The notes beneath the pieces are model-generated. The model was not told the DNA's origin and searched no databases. It saw only the letters and a list, made by a program, of their open reading frames with translations. The position numbers and the translations under genes are program-made. A stretch of 46,134 nucleotides of DNA from Nocardia aobensis NBRC 100429 (lineage in GTDB: Bacteria > Actinomycetota > Actinomycetes > Mycobacteriales > Mycobacteriaceae), in the NCBI RefSeq assembly GCF_000308375.1, contig NZ_BAFQ01000050.1, forward strand, positions 1 to 46,134. The letters run 5' to 3'. Numbering within the stretch: position 1 is the stretch's first letter; each line of letters opens with the position of its first letter. This document shows positions 17,589 to 25,862 of this stretch, piece by piece.

Positions 17589-18522
17589 GCACCGGCAGGG
17601 CGACCACGTCGATCTCGCGACTCACGGCGCCGATCTCGTCGGCCACCGAGGCCAGGGCGATATCGATGGTGAAGCCCATCGGCGCGTCGAGCGGCCGGAG
17701 GAAATCGTCGTAGTGCATGGGTACCACGGTGGCGGGGCGTAGCCGGGTCAGGATTCGGCGCCAGTAGTCCGGCGTCACCGACCGTCCGGCCACCCCGGCG
17801 AGGAAGATGTCGATGTCGCGATGCCGGATCGCCTCGTCGACGAGGTCGGCGCTGCCCTGGTGATAGATCTCGACACCGGCCACCGCGATGTGGATACCCC
17901 AGGTCTGTCCGCAGCCGTAGGCCATCGGCGCCAGCGCGGCCAGGGATTCGCAACTGGTGTCGCCGGGGGACGGGATCCGGGTGCCGAAGGGGATCTTCGA
18001 ATGCACGCTCGGCACGAAGGTCACCGTGAACGGCCCGAGTTCGTAGCGGCGGTAGGGTTCCACCTCCACACCGCGCCCGCCGAGCCCGTGCAGATCCATG
18101 AGATTGCGCACCGATCGTGAGCCGTAGACCGCGCAGCCGAAGCGGCGCGCGAGCTCGGGGGCGTCCAAGGCGTGATCCCAATGACCGTGTCCGACAACGA
18201 TTCCCGCTACCTTGTCGAGGGCCGGCAGGAAGCGGACGATCGATGCGGGATCGGGAAGTGCGGTGCGGCGGCGTACCACCGTCGACAGCGGCACCCGGGT
18301 GAGGAAGGGATCGACGAGCAGCGTCACGCCCTCGTAGGTCATCCGGTATCCGGCGGTGCCCAGCCATTCGATCTCCAGACCGGCCGGCAGCGTGAGCGGC
18401 CGGGCCTCGAGCTCGCGCAACGCCTGCGCGTCCTCGCGGTCGCGCGCGTTCTTGTTCAGGAAGTAACGGGCATAGCCGGCGGTGTGCCGAAGCGGATCGA
18501 GAACCGTCGAGAGAGCGGGCAT
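17560..18522 (-). CDS. Metallo-beta-lactamase-fold hydrolase (UlaG/NAPE-PLD-like)
   Basis: The 320-residue enzyme has the GHGHWDHALDAPE metal motif (HxHxDH), preceded by IEWLGTAGYRMTYEG and LLVDPFLTR as in the UlaG/NAPE-PLD-like branch. A later VPMHYDDFL contributes the distal histidine. ATG 18522 is chosen because the upstream open frame reads into the MarR gene. It follows that MarR gene by 22 bases on the same strand, suggesting co-transcription. The substrate could be a lactone or phosphodiester and is not predictable here. Confidence 0.82.
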   Translation of the reverse strand: MPALSTVLDPLRHTAGYARYFLNKNARDREDAQALRELEARPLTLPAGLEIEWLGTAGYRMTYEGVTLLVDPFLTRVPLSTVVRRRTALPDPASIVRFLPALDKVAGIVVGHGHWDHALDAPELARRFGCAVYGSRSVRNLMDLHGLGGRGVEVEPYRRYELGPFTVTFVPSVHSKIPFGTRIPSPGDTSCESLAALAPMAYGCGQTWGIHIAVAGVEIYHQGSADLVDEAIRHRDIDIFLAGVAGRSVTPDYWRRILTRLRPATVVPMHYDDFLRPLDAPMGFTIDIALASVADEIGAVSREIDVVALPVLSPRSPGGR

Positions 18523-18544
18523 CGGTCCATTGTGCGCGCCCGGC

Positions 18545-18991
18545 TCAAGGCCGGTCGTCGGCGAGCACCTTGTGCAGGGCGGTGGCGAGGGCGCCGAGTT
18601 CGTCGGCCGCCAGACCGGCGAAATGTTGATCGACGACCGCATGGTGATGCGGAGTGGCCTCGTGCAACCGCTGCCGCCCGGCCGCGGTGATGGCGACATA
18701 TGCCGATCGGCCGTCCGCGGGATTGGTTTCGCGGGTGACCAGGCCGCGCGCCTCCAATTCGGTGACCAACCGGCTCACCCGGGTGCGGCTGAGCACCATG
18801 GTCTCGCCGAGGTCGCTCATCCGCAGACGGGTGGTGCCCGCGAGTTCGACGAGCATGTCGTACCAGCTGGCGGGCATGCCGTGGCCCCGGCGCAGTTCGG
18901 CATCCAGTTCCGGGCGCAGGTCGACGTACACCCGCTGCAGCGCCCGCCACACCTGGACCGAGGCGGGTACTGAGCTCCCGGATTCCGGCAC
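18545..18991 (-). CDS. MarR family transcriptional regulator
   Basis: The 148-residue protein has the MarR winged helix: MSDLGETMVLSRTRVSRLVTELEARGLVTRE, then a NPADGRSAYVAITAAGR wing. A leading helix (VWRALQRVYVDL) and a C-terminal helix pair serve dimerisation. The open frame continues to 19066, but GTG 18991 (VPESGSS) is a reasonable start because upstream residues look like random GC-rich coding. It is transcribed into the metallo-hydrolase gene and divergent from a phosphotransferase-fold gene. Confidence 0.83.
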   Translation of the reverse strand: MPESGSSVPASVQVWRALQRVYVDLRPELDAELRRGHGMPASWYDMLVELAGTTRLRMSDLGETMVLSRTRVSRLVTELEARGLVTRETNPADGRSAYVAITAAGRQRLHEATPHHHAVVDQHFAGLAADELGALATALHKVLADDRP

Positions 18992-19084
18992 GCCGCCGAT
19001 CTTAGACCGCCGCCACCCCGCCCGCCCGGCCGCGCGGATCGCCGGGCGGCGATAACCGCTGGACACCGGATCTACGATGCGGAC

Positions 19085-20032
19085 ATGGATATGCGCGCGA
19101 GCGTGGAACTTCCTCCCGATTGGCAGGCCCGGGTGCGCGGCGCTCTCGTGGACTCACCCCGGCCGGAGTTGGCGGACGGTTCACTGCGGCTGCTGGGCGC
19201 GGGTTTGGACAGTGTTGCGCTCCAGCTGGATTCGGCGGCGGATGCCTATGTGCTGCGCCTGCCGCAGGATCCGCACGGGGCGGAAGGGATCGCCCGCGAG
19301 GCCGGACTGCTTCCGGAGTTGGCCCCGCTGCTGCCGGTGCCGATTCCGCAATTCCTGTTCACCGCGCCGAATCCGCTGGGGCCCGGGGAGTTCTGCGTGT
19401 ATCCGCTCGTGCCGGGCGAATCGCTCGACGAAACGGACTGGGCCGAGCGGGGACTGCTGCGCGCCGAATCGGCACGCACGATCGCGGAACTGATCGAACG
19501 GATCCACTCGTTTCCGGTGGACCGCGCCCGGGACTTCGGTGTCGAGGTCACCGATCTGCGGGGGGATTTCGCCGCGGATCTGAAGTCCGTTCGTGCCGAG
19601 GTGCTTCCGTTGCTGGACGCGGCCGAGGCCGCAGAGCTGTCGGGGGCGTGGCAGCGATATCTCGACGACGACGCCAACTTCGATTTCGAACCGACGCTCA
19701 TCCATGCCGATATGAGTCTGGATCATCTGTTGATCAGCGGCGGCACGATCACCGGACTGATCGACTTCGGCGATGTGGAGATCGGTGACCCCGACTACGA
19801 CCTCTGCTACCTGTATCCGGAGGCGGGGCACGAGTTCGTGCGCGAGATCCAGCGGTGTCGCGCACGGGATCTCGGGCCCGTCATCGAGAACAAGCTGCGC
19901 TTCTGGGCGTGTGCCGATCCCGCGCTCGACGTGCTGGACGCGATCGAACAGGGCCGCACGGACTTTCGCGAACAGCGGCTGACTGTCCTGCGGCAGGCGC
20001 TGCGCAGCTATCGGCCGAACGGCATGTCCTGA
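19085..20032 (+). CDS. Aminoglycoside phosphotransferase (APH)-fold kinase
   Basis: The 315-residue protein has the APH/choline-kinase catalytic core: His207 and Asp209 in HADMSLDHLLI, and the metal-binding IDFGDVEIGDPDYDL downstream. The residue at the usual metal-binding Asn of HxDxxxxN is His214, a variant seen in the APH(2'')-like branch. The N-terminal lobe (GAGLDSVALQLDSAADAYVLRLP) holds the nucleotide. It could phosphorylate an antibiotic, a sugar or a metabolite; resistance cannot be inferred from the fold alone. Start ATG 19085 (MDM) or the third codon are both possible. Confidence 0.82.
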   Translation: MDMRASVELPPDWQARVRGALVDSPRPELADGSLRLLGAGLDSVALQLDSAADAYVLRLPQDPHGAEGIAREAGLLPELAPLLPVPIPQFLFTAPNPLGPGEFCVYPLVPGESLDETDWAERGLLRAESARTIAELIERIHSFPVDRARDFGVEVTDLRGDFAADLKSVRAEVLPLLDAAEAAELSGAWQRYLDDDANFDFEPTLIHADMSLDHLLISGGTITGLIDFGDVEIGDPDYDLCYLYPEAGHEFVREIQRCRARDLGPVIENKLRFWACADPALDVLDAIEQGRTDFREQRLTVLRQALRSYRPNGMS

Positions 20033-20043
20033 GCCTCTGGGCC

Positions 20044-20610
20044 TCAGCGGCGTTCGTAGAATCCGTCGATCCGCGCCCGGCCCTCGGCCTGTGCGGCCGC
20101 CAGCACCTCCCGGGGTTTCGCACTCTCGACGGATTTCCCCGCGGCCGTGGTGAGGGGCGCGTTCAGGGCGAACAACTCGAAGACGTACCGGTGCGGTCCG
20201 TGCCCCTTGATCGGTGCGGGACCCATGTACCCGCGGCCGAATCCGGACCGCAGTACCCGCACACCAGCTTCGTCGGTATCGGCGCGTAACGCGTTGCGGG
20301 ACAAGCTCCGCACCGACGGATCGAGGAGCGCGACGCAGTGGACGAACGGCTTTCGCATCGGAGCGTCAGGATCCTCGACGACCAGCAGATAGCCCGTCGC
20401 AGTGTCCGGCGCGCCGCTCCAGCTCAAGGCGGGAGACTCGTCGGCGCCACCGATCCGGCGGGAGGCATGCCGGATGTCGAGCGTGGTCTCCGGCTCGAAG
20501 TCCGGACTCGTGAGTCGAAAAACGTTGTCGCCGAGCAGGTTCGGCTGATTCCATGCCAGCTCCGATTCACCGGCGCGGTGATGGGCGAGTAGCTTGCCGA
20601 GGATACTCAT
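20044..20610 (-). CDS. YbhB/YbcL family (PEBP/Raf kinase inhibitor-like) protein
   Basis: The 188-residue protein carries the phosphatidylethanolamine-binding fold. FRLTSPDFEPETTLDIRHAS leads to the ESPALSWSGAPD segment and LVVEDPDAP, the family's first conserved region; YMGPAPIKGHGPHRYVFELFAL is the second, with the GHGPHRY anion-binding site. Its biochemical role is unclear; bacterial members may bind small anionic ligands. AGGAGA precedes ATG 20610, which overlaps the upstream esterase stop by 4 bases, so they form an operon. Confidence 0.9.
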   Translation of the reverse strand: MSILGKLLAHHRAGESELAWNQPNLLGDNVFRLTSPDFEPETTLDIRHASRRIGGADESPALSWSGAPDTATGYLLVVEDPDAPMRKPFVHCVALLDPSVRSLSRNALRADTDEAGVRVLRSGFGRGYMGPAPIKGHGPHRYVFELFALNAPLTTAAGKSVESAKPREVLAAAQAEGRARIDGFYERR

Positions 20611-21509
20611 CGGTTCTCCTTCTCCGACCGAGGTGGAAGTAGCCGCCGCGCTGCCGGTCGCAGGAGCGGGCGGGCGAAGTGATGGATTTCTACCGTGGCA
20701 TCGAATTCCAGGGTGGATGCCGCGCCGGGAGTGCCGGCCCATTCCTCCGGCACGGCGACGCCCGGCCAGGTGTGGCCCCCGCCGAACACCGTCCATGCCG
20801 TGACGGCGGTATCGGCGATGCCGTGGGCGGTGGTGACGCGGCGCGAGCCGGCGGTCGTGACGGTGGTTCGGTCGCCCGGGCACCGGTCGAGCCTCGCCCA
20901 GTGGTCGGCGGTCGCGGCGGCGCCGAGAATCCGCCCGCGCGGTTCACCGTTCGGCCCGCGGTGGCGGGAGTGGCCGCCGCCCAGCGGGACCAGGGGATCG
21001 GCATCGCCGTTGATCAGCATCGCCGACACCGCATGGGTCGGCCGCACCGCGGTCAGGTTGGCGGGCAGCGCCCCGGCCACCGCGGCGAAGGCGGCGACCC
21101 GTTCGCTGCATTCGAGCGCGAGCCGATGAGACATGAAGGCGCCGTTGGATATTCCGGTCATGAGCGTTCGATCGGCCGCGGTCGCGTAGGTGTGCGCGCA
21201 CCAGTCGATCAGGCTGCGTAGGAATCCCACATCATCGACCCCGTGCTCCTCCGCGGCCGTGACGCCGCGGCCGTCGGCCCAACTGCCGTAGCAGCCGTCG
21301 GGATAGACGACACCGACGCCCCAGTCCTCGGCGTGATCGGCGAATCGGGTCCAGTCGTGCATGAGCAGGCCGCCGCCTCCGGTCTCCGGTCCCATATTCC
21401 CGTGCAACGCGACGATCAGCGGACTGTCCGGTTCCCGGGGTGGCCGCAGATGAAAGCTTCGCTTGCGGCCGTCGTGGGTCGGCTCGCCCGGAATCAGTTC
21501 GGCGGTCAT
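20607..21509 (-). CDS. Alpha/beta-hydrolase esterase (PHB depolymerase/LpqC-like)
   Basis: The 300-residue protein shows VALHGN (oxyanion region), the GISNGAFMS nucleophile elbow (GxSxG), an Asp in INGDADPLVPLGGG and the catalytic His in GGGHTWPG. This is the catalytic order of polyhydroxybutyrate depolymerase/feruloyl-esterase relatives including mycobacterial LpqC. No signal peptide is visible, so it is probably cytosolic. GGAGGG lies 10 bases before ATG 21509. The divergent MarR gene 82 bases away and the 28-bp palindrome between them suggest ligand-induced control. Confidence 0.86.
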   Translation of the reverse strand: MTAELIPGEPTHDGRKRSFHLRPPREPDSPLIVALHGNMGPETGGGGLLMHDWTRFADHAEDWGVGVVYPDGCYGSWADGRGVTAAEEHGVDDVGFLRSLIDWCAHTYATAADRTLMTGISNGAFMSHRLALECSERVAAFAAVAGALPANLTAVRPTHAVSAMLINGDADPLVPLGGGHSRHRGPNGEPRGRILGAAATADHWARLDRCPGDRTTVTTAGSRRVTTAHGIADTAVTAWTVFGGGHTWPGVAVPEEWAGTPGAASTLEFDATVEIHHFARPLLRPAARRLLPPRSEKENR

Positions 21510-21551
21510 CGGCTTCCCTCCGCGCGGCATGCCCGTTCGCCGTCGGATTAA

Positions 21552-21579
21552 TACAGTAATACTGCGCAGTTCTACTGTA
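21552..21579. promoter_or_regulatory. 28-bp palindromic MarR operator candidate
   Basis: The left arm TACAGTAATACTGC (21552-21565) and right arm GCAGTTCTACTGTA (21566-21579) pair at 12 of 14 positions. The outer seven (TACAGTA/TACTGTA) and inner five (ACTGC/GCAGT) are perfect. It is 43 bases upstream of the esterase start and 13 upstream of the MarR start, overlapping both probable promoters. Confidence 0.72.
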
Positions 21580-21591
21580 GATTAGTCGATC

Positions 21592-22026
21592 ATGGACGAC
21601 GTGACAAACGCTCGGGAGGCGATCGCCGAGGAGCTGCAAAGTGTGGTCGGCGCACTCGTGCGGCGCATGCGCTCGGCCTCGCCGGCGCGCCGTATCTCGT
21701 TGTCGCAGTTGTCGATTCTGAAGCGGCTCGACCGCGAGGGGCCGGCCACGGTGGCCGATCTGGCGCGGGCCGACAAGGTCCGGCATCAAACCGTCGCGGT
21801 GGCGGTTTCCGCCCTGGAAGGCCGGGGGCTGCTGAGGCGCACCCCCGATCTGGACGATCAGCGGCGCAAGCGGTTGCACATCACCGATGCCGGGCTGGAG
21901 CTGCTGTCGGAACGGCGCGAGGCCGGGTACGGCCACCTGGCCGAACTGATCGCCGCTCGTCTGACGCCCGCCGAACAGCGGCAATTGGCGGCGTCGCTTC
22001 CGATTCTGGGCAAACTCCTGGACTGA
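21592..22026 (+). CDS. MarR family transcriptional regulator
   Basis: The 144-residue protein has a canonical MarR helix-turn-helix: QLSILKRLDREGPATVADLARADKVRHQTVAVAVSALEGRGLL, with the wing PDLDDQRRKRLHITDAGLEL. Start ATG 21592 is only 12 bases beyond the palindrome. It is divergent from the esterase-YbhB operon, the arrangement expected for a repressor of that operon and of itself. Confidence 0.9.
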   Translation: MDDVTNAREAIAEELQSVVGALVRRMRSASPARRISLSQLSILKRLDREGPATVADLARADKVRHQTVAVAVSALEGRGLLRRTPDLDDQRRKRLHITDAGLELLSERREAGYGHLAELIAARLTPAEQRQLAASLPILGKLLD

Positions 22027-22132
22027 ATCGGGGGAGATCTCCGGGACCTTCCCGATGTGCCGGACGTGGCCGCGGTGGTTTGTTTCCTATCGGCGGGTAT
22101 CCGGTCCGCCGCGAGGTCGTGGGAGGGTCGTC

Positions 22133-22708
22133 GTGAATGCCGCCGTGGTGACGACGTGGATCTGGTTGATCTTCGAGATCGGACTGGCGCTTCGGGATCG
22201 GTTGCGCAGCAAGGGATCCACCGCCCGTGACCGCGGAACCCGTACCACCATCATGATTGTCGTCGCCGTAGCGATCGGGGTGGCGAATGTGGTGTCGATC
22301 GTGCTGCCGGCCGACAGCGATCTGCGCTTCACCACTCGTCACGAGGTCGTCTGGCAGATCGCCGGAGTCGCGCTGATGGTCGCGGGGCTCGGTGTGCGAA
22401 TCTGGGCTATCGCGGTGCTGGGCGCGGCATTTCGCACCACCGTCGAGGTCGACACCGATCAGGCCGTCGTCGATCGCGGGCCGTACCACTGGGTGCGCCA
22501 CCCCTCCTACACCGGAGTTCTGTTGCTCACCACGGGTTTCGGTGTCGCGGCGGGGAACTGGATCTCGCTGCTGCTCCTGATCGTCGTGCCCACCTTGGCG
22601 TTTCTGCGCCGGATCGAGGTGGAAGAGGCGGCGATGGTCGAAACCCTCGGCCGTTCCTACGAGGACTATCGCGCTCGCACCAGACGGCTCGTCCCCGGCC
22701 TCTGGTAG
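22133..22708 (+). CDS. Isoprenylcysteine carboxyl methyltransferase (ICMT)-family membrane protein
   Basis: The 191-residue protein has four to five hydrophobic segments and the C-terminal signature RGPYHWVRHPSYTGVLLLTTGFGVA followed by RRIEVEEAAMVETLGRSYEDY, where SAM binds in ICMT and related methyltransferases. Bacteria lack prenylated CaaX proteins, so the substrate is probably a small lipid or isoprenoid. GTG 22133 is preceded by GGGAGGG. It lies between the MarR and antiporter genes on the same strand. Confidence 0.85.
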   Translation: MNAAVVTTWIWLIFEIGLALRDRLRSKGSTARDRGTRTTIMIVVAVAIGVANVVSIVLPADSDLRFTTRHEVVWQIAGVALMVAGLGVRIWAIAVLGAAFRTTVEVDTDQAVVDRGPYHWVRHPSYTGVLLLTTGFGVAAGNWISLLLLIVVPTLAFLRRIEVEEAAMVETLGRSYEDYRARTRRLVPGLW

Positions 22709-22777
22709 CCGTTACATCGTTCGGGCGAATGGAGGTGCATCTCTCCTTTTGGTCGATTTGTCCGATTCGCCGGGACA

Positions 22778-23866
22778 ATGGTGATCATGAAGTATGCGTT
22801 GACCCGACACTGGACGACCGTTGTTCCGCTCCTGGCCGCCGTGGTGCTGGCAATCGCATGGTTCACCCATCCCGCCGGAGCGGCGGCGGTACTCGTGGCG
22901 CTGGCGCTCGCGGGTGCGGTTCTGGCGGCGGTGCAGCATGCCGAGGTGGTGGCACATCGCGTGGGGGAGCCGTTCGGCTCGCTGGTGCTGGCGATCGCGG
23001 TCACGGTGATCGAGGTCGGGCTCATCGTCACCCTGATGGTCTCCGGTGGGCAGGATGCCTCGACACTCGCCCGCGACACCGTCTTCGCCGCGGTCATGAT
23101 CACCTGCAACGGAATCTTCGGCCTGTCACTACTGGTCGGGGCGTTGCGCCGGCGCGTGGCGGTCTTCAACGCCGAAGGTGCGGGCGCGGCCCTGGCCACG
23201 GTCGCGACCCTGGCGACCTTGAGCCTGGTGTTGCCGACCTTCACCACCAGCAAGCCGGGCCCGGAGTTCTCCGGCTCGCAACTGGCCTTCGCGGCGGTCA
23301 TGTCACTGCTGCTCTACGGATTGTTCGTCATGGTGCAGACCGTGCGGCATCGCGACGACTTTCTCCCGGTCGAGGAGACCGAGATCGACGAGCACGATGT
23401 CCGTCCGGCCGCTCGCACCGCCGCGCTGTCGCTGGCGCTGATGGTTCTCGCGCTGATCTGTGTGGTCGGGCTCGCGAAGATGGTCTCGCCCTCGATCGAG
23501 CGCGGGGTCGCCGCCGCGGGACTGCCGCGCTCGGCGGTCGGTGTGGTGATCGCCCTGCTGGTGCTGCTGCCCGAAACGATCGCCGCGGTGCGCGCCGCCC
23601 GCGGGGACCGGGTGCAGGTCAGTCTGAATCTGGCACTCGGTTCGGCGATGGCCAGCATCGGTCTCACCATTCCGGCGATCGCCCTGGCGTCGATCTGGCT
23701 CGACGGGCCCCTGACCCTCGGCCTCGGCGCCACCCAGATGGTGTTGCTGGCGTTGACCGTCGGCGCGGGTGTGCTGACAGTTGTCCCGGGCCGCGCCACT
23801 CCCTTGCAAGGCGGTGTTCACCTGGTGTTGCTGGCCGGATTCGTCTTTCTCGCGGCGAGTCCGTAA
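22778..23866 (+). CDS. Ca2+/H+ (or Na+/H+) antiporter, CaCA superfamily, ChaA-like
   Basis: The 362-residue protein has about eleven helices and the two inverted alpha-repeats of cation/Ca2+ exchangers: GEPFGSLVLAIAVTVIEVGLIVTL in the first half and LLPETIAAVRAARGDRVQVSLNLALGSAMASIGLTIPA in the second. The Glu in each repeat (VIEV and LPET) is the expected cation ligand. The acidic central loop (VEETEIDEHDV) is typical of ChaA. The second in-frame ATG at 22787 (MKYALTRHW) is also plausible. Confidence 0.85.
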   Translation: MVIMKYALTRHWTTVVPLLAAVVLAIAWFTHPAGAAAVLVALALAGAVLAAVQHAEVVAHRVGEPFGSLVLAIAVTVIEVGLIVTLMVSGGQDASTLARDTVFAAVMITCNGIFGLSLLVGALRRRVAVFNAEGAGAALATVATLATLSLVLPTFTTSKPGPEFSGSQLAFAAVMSLLLYGLFVMVQTVRHRDDFLPVEETEIDEHDVRPAARTAALSLALMVLALICVVGLAKMVSPSIERGVAAAGLPRSAVGVVIALLVLLPETIAAVRAARGDRVQVSLNLALGSAMASIGLTIPAIALASIWLDGPLTLGLGATQMVLLALTVGAGVLTVVPGRATPLQGGVHLVLLAGFVFLAASP

Positions 23867-23926
23867 CGGCGAATCATTGTGGCGGGCCACACGTGATGTG
23901 GGTCATAGCGATAGCAGATCAGTGCT

Positions 23927-23940
23927 GATAACAGGTTCTA
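23927..23940. promoter_or_regulatory. KstR-like box 1 upstream of the mce operon (one mismatch)
   Basis: GATAACAGGTTCTA matches the KstR consensus TnnAACnnGTTnnA at every fixed position except the first. The AACnnGTT core and right half GTTCTA are as in known KstR sites. It lies 217 bases upstream of the yrbEA ATG. Confidence 0.4.
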
Positions 23941-24041
23941 GAATGCTCGTTTACTTAGAAAAACATGCACGTTAGCTGGATTTATCGCCGTCCTTCGCGC
24001 AGGTCTCGAAGCGGCCACCCTCACACCGTGATCGGCTTTAC

Positions 24042-24055
24042 TGTAACTAGTTGTA
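24042..24055. promoter_or_regulatory. KstR-like box 2 upstream of the mce operon (exact match)
   Basis: TGTAACTAGTTGTA fits TnnAACnnGTTnnA at all eight fixed positions, with an 8-bp perfect palindromic core AACTAGTT. It lies 48 bases upstream of the leader ORF start and 89 upstream of yrbEA, in the promoter-proximal zone. Confidence 0.5.
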
Positions 24056-24102
24056 ACCGATAGCTTCGTGTTGGCAGTGTTGCCGATCACGGAGAGACGA
24101 TT

Positions 24103-24156
24103 GTGAAATTCGAGCCACACCGCCCGGACCGGGCCCGCCGCTCATGGCGCCGGTGA
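24103..24156 (+). CDS. Short Arg-rich leader ORF overlapping the yrbEA start
   Basis: A 17-codon frame starts at GTG 24103, six bases after GGAGAG (24091-24096), and encodes MKFEPHRPDRARRSWRR before TGA at 24154-24156. It overlaps the first codons of yrbEA (ATG 24144) in another frame. yrbEA has no ribosome site of its own, so coupled initiation from this leader is a simple explanation. Six or seven of the residues are Arg or Lys, which could make it sensitive to charged-tRNA supply; that is inference. Confidence 0.4.
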   Translation: MKFEPHRPDRARRSWRR

Positions 24157-24989
24157 CCCGGGCTACCTCGGGCGCGTCCGCTGTTCGTATCGTTCGCAAG
24201 AATTTCTCGGACACCGTCGTGTCCGCACTGCGAACCTTCGGCAGGGCAGTGGATATCGCCCGGGAATCGGTGACCGGCACGACCACCGACATCGTCCGGC
24301 GCGAATTCCAGTGGCGGGAAGCGGTTCTGCAGGCGTGGCGGCTGGTGACGGTGACCGCGATCCCCGCGATCCTGATCGCCATCCCGTTCGGTGTGATCGT
24401 CTCGGTGCAGGTCGGCAACCTCATCCACACCCTGGGCGCGGATTCGCTGCTCGGCGCGACCGGCGGGCTCGGTGTGATCAAACAGGGCGCACCGCTGGCC
24501 ACCGGCTTCCTGCTCGGCGGCGCGGGCGCGGCCGCGATCGCCGCCGATCTGGGCGCCCGCACCATCCGCGAGGAGATCGACGCGCTCAACACGATGGGCA
24601 TCTCGCCGATCCACCGGTTGGTGATCCCGCGGCTGGTGGCGATGATCCTCGTCGCGCCGCTGCTGAACATCCTCATCATCTTCGTCGGCATCGTCGCCGG
24701 CTACGCGGTGGCCGTCGGCGGCCAGAACGTCACCCCCGGAAGTTATTGGGCCACTTTCGGATCCTTCACCACCGTCGCCGACGTGTGGGTCTCGCTGCTC
24801 AAGGCCGTGCTGTTCGGATTCCTGGTGGTGATCATCGCCTGTCAGCGCGGACTGGAGGCCAAGGGCGGCCCGCGCGGGGTGGCCGACGCCGTGAACGCGG
24901 CCGTGGTGCTGTCGGTGGTGTCGATCGCGATCGTCAATCTCGGCGTGACCCAGGTGGTCGAGATGTTCCTGCCGACGAGGTTGGTCTGA
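24144..24989 (+). CDS. MlaE-type permease YrbEA of the mce operon
   Basis: YrbEA is one of two MlaE/YrbE permease subunits that partner an ATPase encoded elsewhere (MceG/MkL) to move lipids or steroids taken up by the Mce complex. The 281-residue protein has a 55-residue cytoplasmic start, five to six helices, and the family block ADLGARTIREEIDALNTMGISPIHRLVIPRL, the coupling-helix region. The start is set at ATG 24144 (leader overlap). The stop is followed one base later by yrbEB. Confidence 0.92.
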   Translation: MAPVTRATSGASAVRIVRKNFSDTVVSALRTFGRAVDIARESVTGTTTDIVRREFQWREAVLQAWRLVTVTAIPAILIAIPFGVIVSVQVGNLIHTLGADSLLGATGGLGVIKQGAPLATGFLLGGAGAAAIAADLGARTIREEIDALNTMGISPIHRLVIPRLVAMILVAPLLNILIIFVGIVAGYAVAVGGQNVTPGSYWATFGSFTTVADVWVSLLKAVLFGFLVVIIACQRGLEAKGGPRGVADAVNAAVVLSVVSIAIVNLGVTQVVEMFLPTRLV

Positions 24990-24990
24990 C

Positions 24991-25857
24991 GTGGCGATTT
25001 CGACCTATAGGCCCAAGGGGCTCAGCCACTTCGTGCGCTTCTACCGCCGCCGCGGTCTGCTCCTGGCGCGCGTGGAGGGACTGGGCTTCGTCCTGTCCTT
25101 CATCTGGCAGGTGCTGTCGTCGATTCCCTTGACGCTCAGGCGGTACCGGGACGAGACGCTGCGCATCATCTCCGATATGACCTGGGGGCGCGGGTCGGTG
25201 ATCGTCGGCGGCGGCACGGTGCCGATGATGATCGTGCTCGGCTTGGTGATGGGCGCCTCGGTGGCCGTCGAATCCTTCACCATGTTGAACATCCTGGGCA
25301 TGGGCCCGGTGTCGGGCATCGTCTCGGCCTACGCCACGACCCGCGAGCTGGCGCCGATCGTGGCCGCCATCGGATTCGCCGCCCAGGCCGGCTGCCGCAT
25401 GACCGCCGAGATCGGCTCGATGCGCATCTCGGAGGAGATCGACGCGATCGAGGCGCTGGGCCTGCGGTCGGTCCCGTTCGTGGTGACCACCCGGGTGATC
25501 GCGGGCGCCATTTCGATCGTGCCGACCTTCCTGATCGGGCTGATCCTGTCGTATCTGGCCTGCCGCGGGCTCATCACACTGGTCCACGGCCAGTCCGCCG
25601 GTGTCTACGACCACTACTTCTTCCAGTTCGTTTCCGGATTCGACGTGATCGCCGCGGTGATCAAGGTGGCGATCTTCGCGACCGTCGTGATCCTCATCCA
25701 CAGCTACTACGGCTTCTTCGCCACCGGCGGGCCCGAGGGGGTCGGCATCGCGTCCGGCCGCGCGGTGCGTGCGTCGTCGGTCGCGATCGTGGCCATCGAC
25801 ATGGTGCTGACGCTGATGCTCTGGGGTTTCAACGCGTCGATCGACTTCACGGGGTAG
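24991..25857 (+). CDS. MlaE-type permease YrbEB of the mce operon
   Basis: The second permease subunit has 288 residues and the same MlaE architecture. The conserved coupling segment reads AEIGSMRISEEIDAIEALGLRSVPFVVTTRVIAG, preceded by the AAQAGCRMTAE signature. The basic N-terminus (YRPKGLSHFVRFYRRRGLL) is cytoplasmic. GTG 24991 is one base after the yrbEA stop. mceA follows after a 5-base gap, so transcription and translation are coupled. Confidence 0.92.
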   Translation: MAISTYRPKGLSHFVRFYRRRGLLLARVEGLGFVLSFIWQVLSSIPLTLRRYRDETLRIISDMTWGRGSVIVGGGTVPMMIVLGLVMGASVAVESFTMLNILGMGPVSGIVSAYATTRELAPIVAAIGFAAQAGCRMTAEIGSMRISEEIDAIEALGLRSVPFVVTTRVIAGAISIVPTFLIGLILSYLACRGLITLVHGQSAGVYDHYFFQFVSGFDVIAAVIKVAIFATVVILIHSYYGFFATGGPEGVGIASGRAVRASSVAIVAIDMVLTLMLWGFNASIDFTG

Positions 25858-25862
25858 TACAG

